64,000 nucleotides of DNA from assembly GCF_008831285.2 (NCBI RefSeq), contig NC_045150.1, positions 4,974,001 to 5,038,000 on the forward strand, written 5' to 3'. The notes under the pieces were generated by a model that had not been told where the DNA came from, did no database searches, and saw nothing but the letters and a program-made list of their open reading frames with translations. Origin of the DNA: Nymphaea colorata (taxonomy: Eukaryota; Streptophyta; Magnoliopsida; Nymphaeales; Nymphaeaceae). Each line of letters opens with the position of its first letter. Within the stretch, counting starts at the first letter, position 1. The translations under genes were made by a program, and so were the position numbers. This document shows positions 62,901-64,000 of this stretch, piece by piece.

Positions 62901-64000
62901 TGCCTCCATTAAACAATGGTCTATATATCAATTGGATGTCAAAAATGCTTTTTTGAATGGATACTTAAATGAAGAGGTATACATGGATTCACCCCCTGGG
63001 CTTGATTTACCTCAAGGAAAAGTTCTTTATCTTAGAAAGGCATTATATGGCTTGAAACAAGCTCCAAAAGCTTGGTTTGACATGTTTAGCAATGTTATGT
63101 TCAAACAAGGTTTTAAATCATGCTATTCTGACACTGCTATGTTTGTTAAAAATACTGCTATAGGTATAATTGTGTTACTTTTATATGTAGATGATATGAT
63201 TATTACAGGTAATGATGCCAACGGAATTATGCAGGTAAAAGACTTTCTAAAGAATGAATTTGAAATGACTGATTTGGGTAAACTAACATATTTTCTTGGT
63301 ATTGAAGTAGCTTATAGTAGAAGAGGATACTTACTCTCACAAATGAAGTTTGCCAATGACATTATAAGCAGATCAGGTATCACTGATGACAAGGTGGTAG
63401 ACACTCCTGAAGCCTTAGGAGTAAAGATGAAGATTGATGATGGAGAAATTCTAGAAAATCCCACTCCATTTCGTCAATTGGTTGGAGCTCTCACATATCT
63501 ATCCATTACAAGGCCTGACATATCACATGCGGTACATGTCATAAGTCAGTTTCAACAAAGACCCACTTCTGTACACATGGGAGCCACATTGAGGATTGTT
63601 CGATATGTCAAACACACAATCACTAAAGGACTTTTTCTATCATCCTCATCAAACTTGAATATGATTGCCTATACTGATGCTGATTGGGGTGGAGATCCTA
63701 ATAACAGGCATTCCACCACCGGTTTTTGTGTTTTTCTAGGTGACTCTCTTATTTCGTGGAGGTGCAAAAAACAAAATAAAGTCTCTCTATCATCAACTGA
63801 AGCAGAATATCGTGCCATGGCCACCACCACCATGGAGATTGTGTGGTTAAAAAGCTTATTGAAGGACATTGGAATTGACTTAAATGAAGCAACCAAGCTC
63901 TGCTGCGACAATAAAAGTGCCATCTACATTGCTAGCAATCATACTTTTCATGAAAGGACGAAGCATATTGAAATGGATTGTCACTATGTGAGAGAAGAAT
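59995..64000 (+). CDS. Copia Gag-Pol polyprotein, open to window end (3' end missing)
   Basis: A single frame of 1335 codons runs from ATG 59995 to the last base without a stop. In order it shows Gag with a CCHC zinc knuckle (C268, C271, H276, C281); an aspartic protease with D351-S-G; the integrase zinc-binding H482, H487, C509, C512; the integrase catalytic triad D539, D602, E638 with 35 residues between the last two; reverse transcriptase with YVDD at 1064-1067; and RNase H with D1228, E1269 and D1305. The order protease-integrase-RT-RNase H defines Ty1/copia. All catalytic residues that can be checked are present. The product reverse-transcribes and integrates the element. Pol probably ends within about 60 codons beyond the window. 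Confidence 0.96.
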   Translation, partial: MDERTSSTPLPKLTSSNYVSWAKTMEHFIRSKGLWGLVDGSKSEPQLVLTKTIDGKAQELDGVEKDKAMNEYERKWEEWKIGHHKIITWIIACVDTTTMGQIAKHNFAHEAWEFLKKTHTMKDVAYMCNLQMKIASLQQGDKTIKEYVGEMEQLWDELALFEPEWYDPRDIGVREKQIQREKFYKFILGLRSEYDGVKTSLLHRHKVPSMNEAIAELQMEENRLNFSKDKSESVLATSRPGAHMRTYRPPHFNRNYEHSNNGNKKIICFHCQEEGHTKLRCPKLRRFDKKTSVAGTMYEENNRFDLDKLVSALQPKLIDALQPLFKGGGTSPISGATVASTSSSKYSWILDSGASFHMTPCNSLLTECTKEESCPFVKTADGTPLEIKCVGNIDQNFNSKVFKIPKVRFIPKLNLNLLSVSQITNHGCDIVFSQNKFLIQDHLSKKTIGEGFRKNDLYYVDYLDLSNPTCNIVKKSDIQVWHQRLGHSSLGKMSCIPFLEEKCKEMISCDDCIKAKIKALPFGNRNFVAKAPFELVHSDVWGPAPIMSKGGLLYYVIFVDDYSRYAWVYFLKRKSEVLMNFKNFYNMIKTQFDANLKIFRSDSGGEFISNEFEEFLKEKGVIHQKSCPKTPQQNGVAERKHRHILETTRALLISKNVPKNFWAEAILTSIYLINRMPSKVLENISPFQKLFNLEPTYKRFKVFGCKCFILNDKNDKLSSRAIQCVFIGYSETQKGYRCYDIEKDKVYVSRNVIFLEEENGFNENKPKHEDDYSFLWINDDDVDNDDDVLPSSHNDAQNEVENTPFDRSSPRSDGSPREVIVYKRRSQQNIQESQPTLRRSQRDSHPPQKFVSYESFSPKHRACLLAIHSHVEPSSYLEAKTNPHWIEAMNNELRALEDNKTWDIVSLPIGKRTIGCRWVYKVKTRSDGSLERYKARLVAKGYAQEYGIDYEETFAPVARMTSVRALIAIASIKQWSIYQLDVKNAFLNGYLNEEVYMDSPPGLDLPQGKVLYLRKALYGLKQAPKAWFDMFSNVMFKQGFKSCYSDTAMFVKNTAIGIIVLLLYVDDMIITGNDANGIMQVKDFLKNEFEMTDLGKLTYFLGIEVAYSRRGYLLSQMKFANDIISRSGITDDKVVDTPEALGVKMKIDDGEILENPTPFRQLVGALTYLSITRPDISHAVHVISQFQQRPTSVHMGATLRIVRYVKHTITKGLFLSSSSNLNMIAYTDADWGGDPNNRHSTTGFCVFLGDSLISWRCKKQNKVSLSSTEAEYRAMATTTMEIVWLKSLLKDIGIDLNEATKLCCDNKSAIYIASNHTFHERTKHIEMDCHYVREE

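Larger units (their letters stand above)
59222..64000 (+). mobile_element. Copia-X retrotransposon, 5' complete, apparently intact, runs off window
   Basis: It has a 476-bp 5' LTR, a methionine-tRNA primer site, an untranslated leader and an uninterrupted Gag-Pol frame to the last base of the window. It inserted in copia-B; the 5-bp flank is TTAGT (59217-59221). The 3' LTR is outside, so age by LTR comparison cannot be judged here. The open frame suggests a young, possibly autonomous copy. Confidence 0.95.

Noticed and set aside
1-64000. tRNA, rRNA or snoRNA genes
   Set aside because: No cloverleaf-like box A/box B pair or rRNA-like sequence was noticed; only the tRNA-complementary primer site of copia-X was found. 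A covariance-model search would be needed to exclude small RNAs fully.

Overview
This is plant nuclear DNA, almost certainly from an angiosperm. The genes have many exons with GT-AG introns, the protein families are plant ones, and the space between genes is AT-rich and full of Ty1/copia and hAT transposons. The species cannot be named from the sequence. Three host genes are recognisable, plus one decayed fragment of a fourth. I found no previously undescribed system. The most notable points are an in-frame mini-intron in an auxin response factor, a HEN2-type helicase gene stretched by intronic transposons, the 3' end of an oxidosqualene cyclase cut off by nested retroelements, and one copia element that is fully open to the window edge.

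1-6.1 kb (+): the 3' two-thirds of a class-A (ARF7/ARF19-type) auxin response factor, with the end of the B3 domain, the Auxin_resp domain, a Gln-rich middle region and a C-terminal PB1 domain, in nine exons. 6.1-9.2 kb: convergent intergenic space with a GC/CT-rich repeat. 9.2-29.8 kb (-): a complete 16-exon gene for a HEN2-type exosome-associated DExH RNA helicase, predicted at 1014 residues. Its introns carry a 5'-truncated copia element, a hAT-like MITE with a perfect 8-bp target duplication, several tandem duplications and a 272-bp repeat array.

30-36.8 kb: a gene-poor block of non-coding repeat DNA. One segment at 33-34.2 kb recurs in the same orientation at 48.4-49.5 kb. 36.8-41.3 kb: a decayed hAT element with a broken transposase on the minus strand. 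42-46.8 kb: a repeat-rich block with a hAT MITE (perfect 8-bp target duplication), a relic of an HSP70 C-terminus, and microsatellites. 47-54 kb: mostly AT-rich, with a composite palindromic microsatellite, a recent 121-bp tandem duplication and a small hAT MITE.

54.2-55.7 kb (-): the last four exons of a cycloartenol-synthase-like oxidosqualene cyclase. Its upstream exons are not seen. Instead, 56.8-64 kb holds a three-level nest: an old copia-X fragment (+), a copia-B element (-) inserted into it, and a 5'-complete copia-X element (+) inserted into copia-B. The Gag-Pol frame of the last runs uninterrupted off the window end.

The host genes do not form a functional cluster. The ARF is a transcription factor, the helicase serves nuclear RNA surveillance, and the cyclase belongs to sterol/triterpene biosynthesis.
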